From the NCBI GenBank assembly GCA_030643665.1, contig DAOWKS010000002.1:1-5390 (forward strand): a DNA stretch of 5,390 nucleotides, read 5' to 3'. Position 1 is the stretch's first letter; every line of letters starts with the position of its first letter. This DNA comes from a bacterium. GTDB taxonomy: Bacteria; Patescibacteriota; Minisyncoccia; Minisyncoccales; JAGMAB01. Below the pieces are notes generated by a model. It had not been told where the DNA came from. It searched no databases and worked only from the letters and a program-made list of their open reading frames with translations. This document shows positions 4,886-5,390 of the stretch, piece after piece. Position numbers and translations under genes: made by a program.

Positions 4886-5390
4886 ATGCCTAAAAAAGAA
4901 ATTGTTTGTTTTGGAGGAGGAACAGCTCTTCCAAATGTAATTTTATCTGAACTCAAAAAATATCCGGTAAAAATCACAGCTTTATCTTCAATGTTAGAAA
5001 GCGGAGGCTCAAGTGGTCAGTTAAGAATTGATTTCGGAATATTGCCTTCTGGGGATTTAAGAAGGCAATTTTTAGCTTTATCTGAAGCTACCAAATGGAA
5101 AAAAGAGCTTTTTGGATTTAGATTAGGAAGAGAAATTTTTGACGATGGTCATAAAGGCCATAGTTTTGGCAATGTTTTCATTAGTGGACTGGAATATAAT
5201 TTGAGAGATTTTAAAAAAGTTTTAAAAATTGTTAATGAATTTTTAGAATTAAAAAATCATCAAGTTCTGCCGGCTACAATTAAATATTCTCACATAGGAG
5301 CAGTTTTAGAGAACGGAGAGATAATATTTGGAGAGGATGAGATAGATGTTCCCAGAAAACATAATCCAAAATTGAAAATTAAAGAAATAT
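4886..5390 (+). CDS. Second YvcK/CofD-family protein (3' end cut by window edge)
   Basis: The frame opens at ATG 4886, four bases after the preceding stop, and stays open to the window edge, giving 168 residues or about half of a normal YvcK protein (near 320). It starts directly with the nucleotide-binding strand (EIVCFGGGTALPNVI, 5-19), so this copy has no SIS domain in front. It then shows SSMLESGGSSGQLR (34-47), LPSGDLRR (53-60), GHKGHSFGN (88-96), LPAT (128-131) and GEDEIDVP (149-156), in the same order as in the upstream fusion. Acidic Glu38 takes the position of Asp356 of the fusion copy and of the first Asp in the usual DDGGSSG motif, so ligand or metal binding may differ. The two copies are clearly diverged, which indicates an old duplication or separate roles rather than recent copying. 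No Shine-Dalgarno is evident, so translational coupling to the upstream gene is likely. Whether it is YvcK-like or CofD-like in activity cannot be settled from half the protein. Confidence 0.85.
   Translation, partial: MPKKEIVCFGGGTALPNVILSELKKYPVKITALSSMLESGGSSGQLRIDFGILPSGDLRRQFLALSEATKWKKELFGFRLGREIFDDGHKGHSFGNVFISGLEYNLRDFKKVLKIVNEFLELKNHQVLPATIKYSHIGAVLENGEIIFGEDEIDVPRKHNPKLKIKEI

Noticed and set aside
2971..5390. F420 biosynthesis (CofD) locus
   Set aside because: The domain family is shared with CofD, but no other F420 genes are present and the neighbours concern cell-wall precursors.

Overview
The window carries five protein genes on about 5.4 kb of AT-rich, gene-dense DNA. It suggests a bacterium with a small, tightly packed genome, possibly of the Candidate Phyla Radiation (Patescibacteria). 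That placement is an inference from the compact layout, the low GC, the weak ribosome binding sites, an Asp-type MurA and divergent pyrimidine enzymes. MurA and YvcK-type proteins argue for Bacteria rather than Archaea. No phage, transposon, CRISPR, tRNA or rRNA signal was seen.

Layout. Positions 3-725 (+) hold the 3' part of pyrF (orotidine 5'-phosphate decarboxylase, subfamily 2), cut by the left window edge. Its C-terminus may be frameshifted, because a convincing continuation in another frame runs to a stop at 766-768. A probable terminator hairpin follows at 780-814. A strong Shine-Dalgarno site at 824-830 then leads into pyrE (orotate phosphoribosyltransferase, 843-1508, +). A hairpin at 1543-1576 separates pyrE from the convergent murA (1599-2858, -). 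The 112-base gap between murA and the next gene holds two back-to-back sigma70-like promoters whose -35 boxes form an inverted repeat. Rightward from it runs a 636-residue fusion gene (2971-4881, +): a GlmS-like double-SIS sugar isomerase module joined to a full-length YvcK/CofD-family domain. Four bases later a second, separate YvcK/CofD-family gene starts (4886) and runs off the right edge.

How the genes fit together. PyrE and PyrF make UMP, which leads to UTP and then to UDP-GlcNAc. GlmS-type enzymes make glucosamine-6-phosphate, the sugar precursor of UDP-GlcNAc. MurA consumes UDP-GlcNAc in the first committed step of peptidoglycan synthesis. YvcK proteins are known UDP-GlcNAc-binding regulators of carbon flow and cell-wall growth in Bacillus and Mycobacterium. 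The window can therefore be read as a cluster around UDP-GlcNAc supply, sensing and use. The most unusual element is the SIS-YvcK fusion with a second YvcK-like paralogue directly behind it, sharing a divergent promoter region with murA. The functional link is inference; the gene order and domain content are read directly from the sequence.
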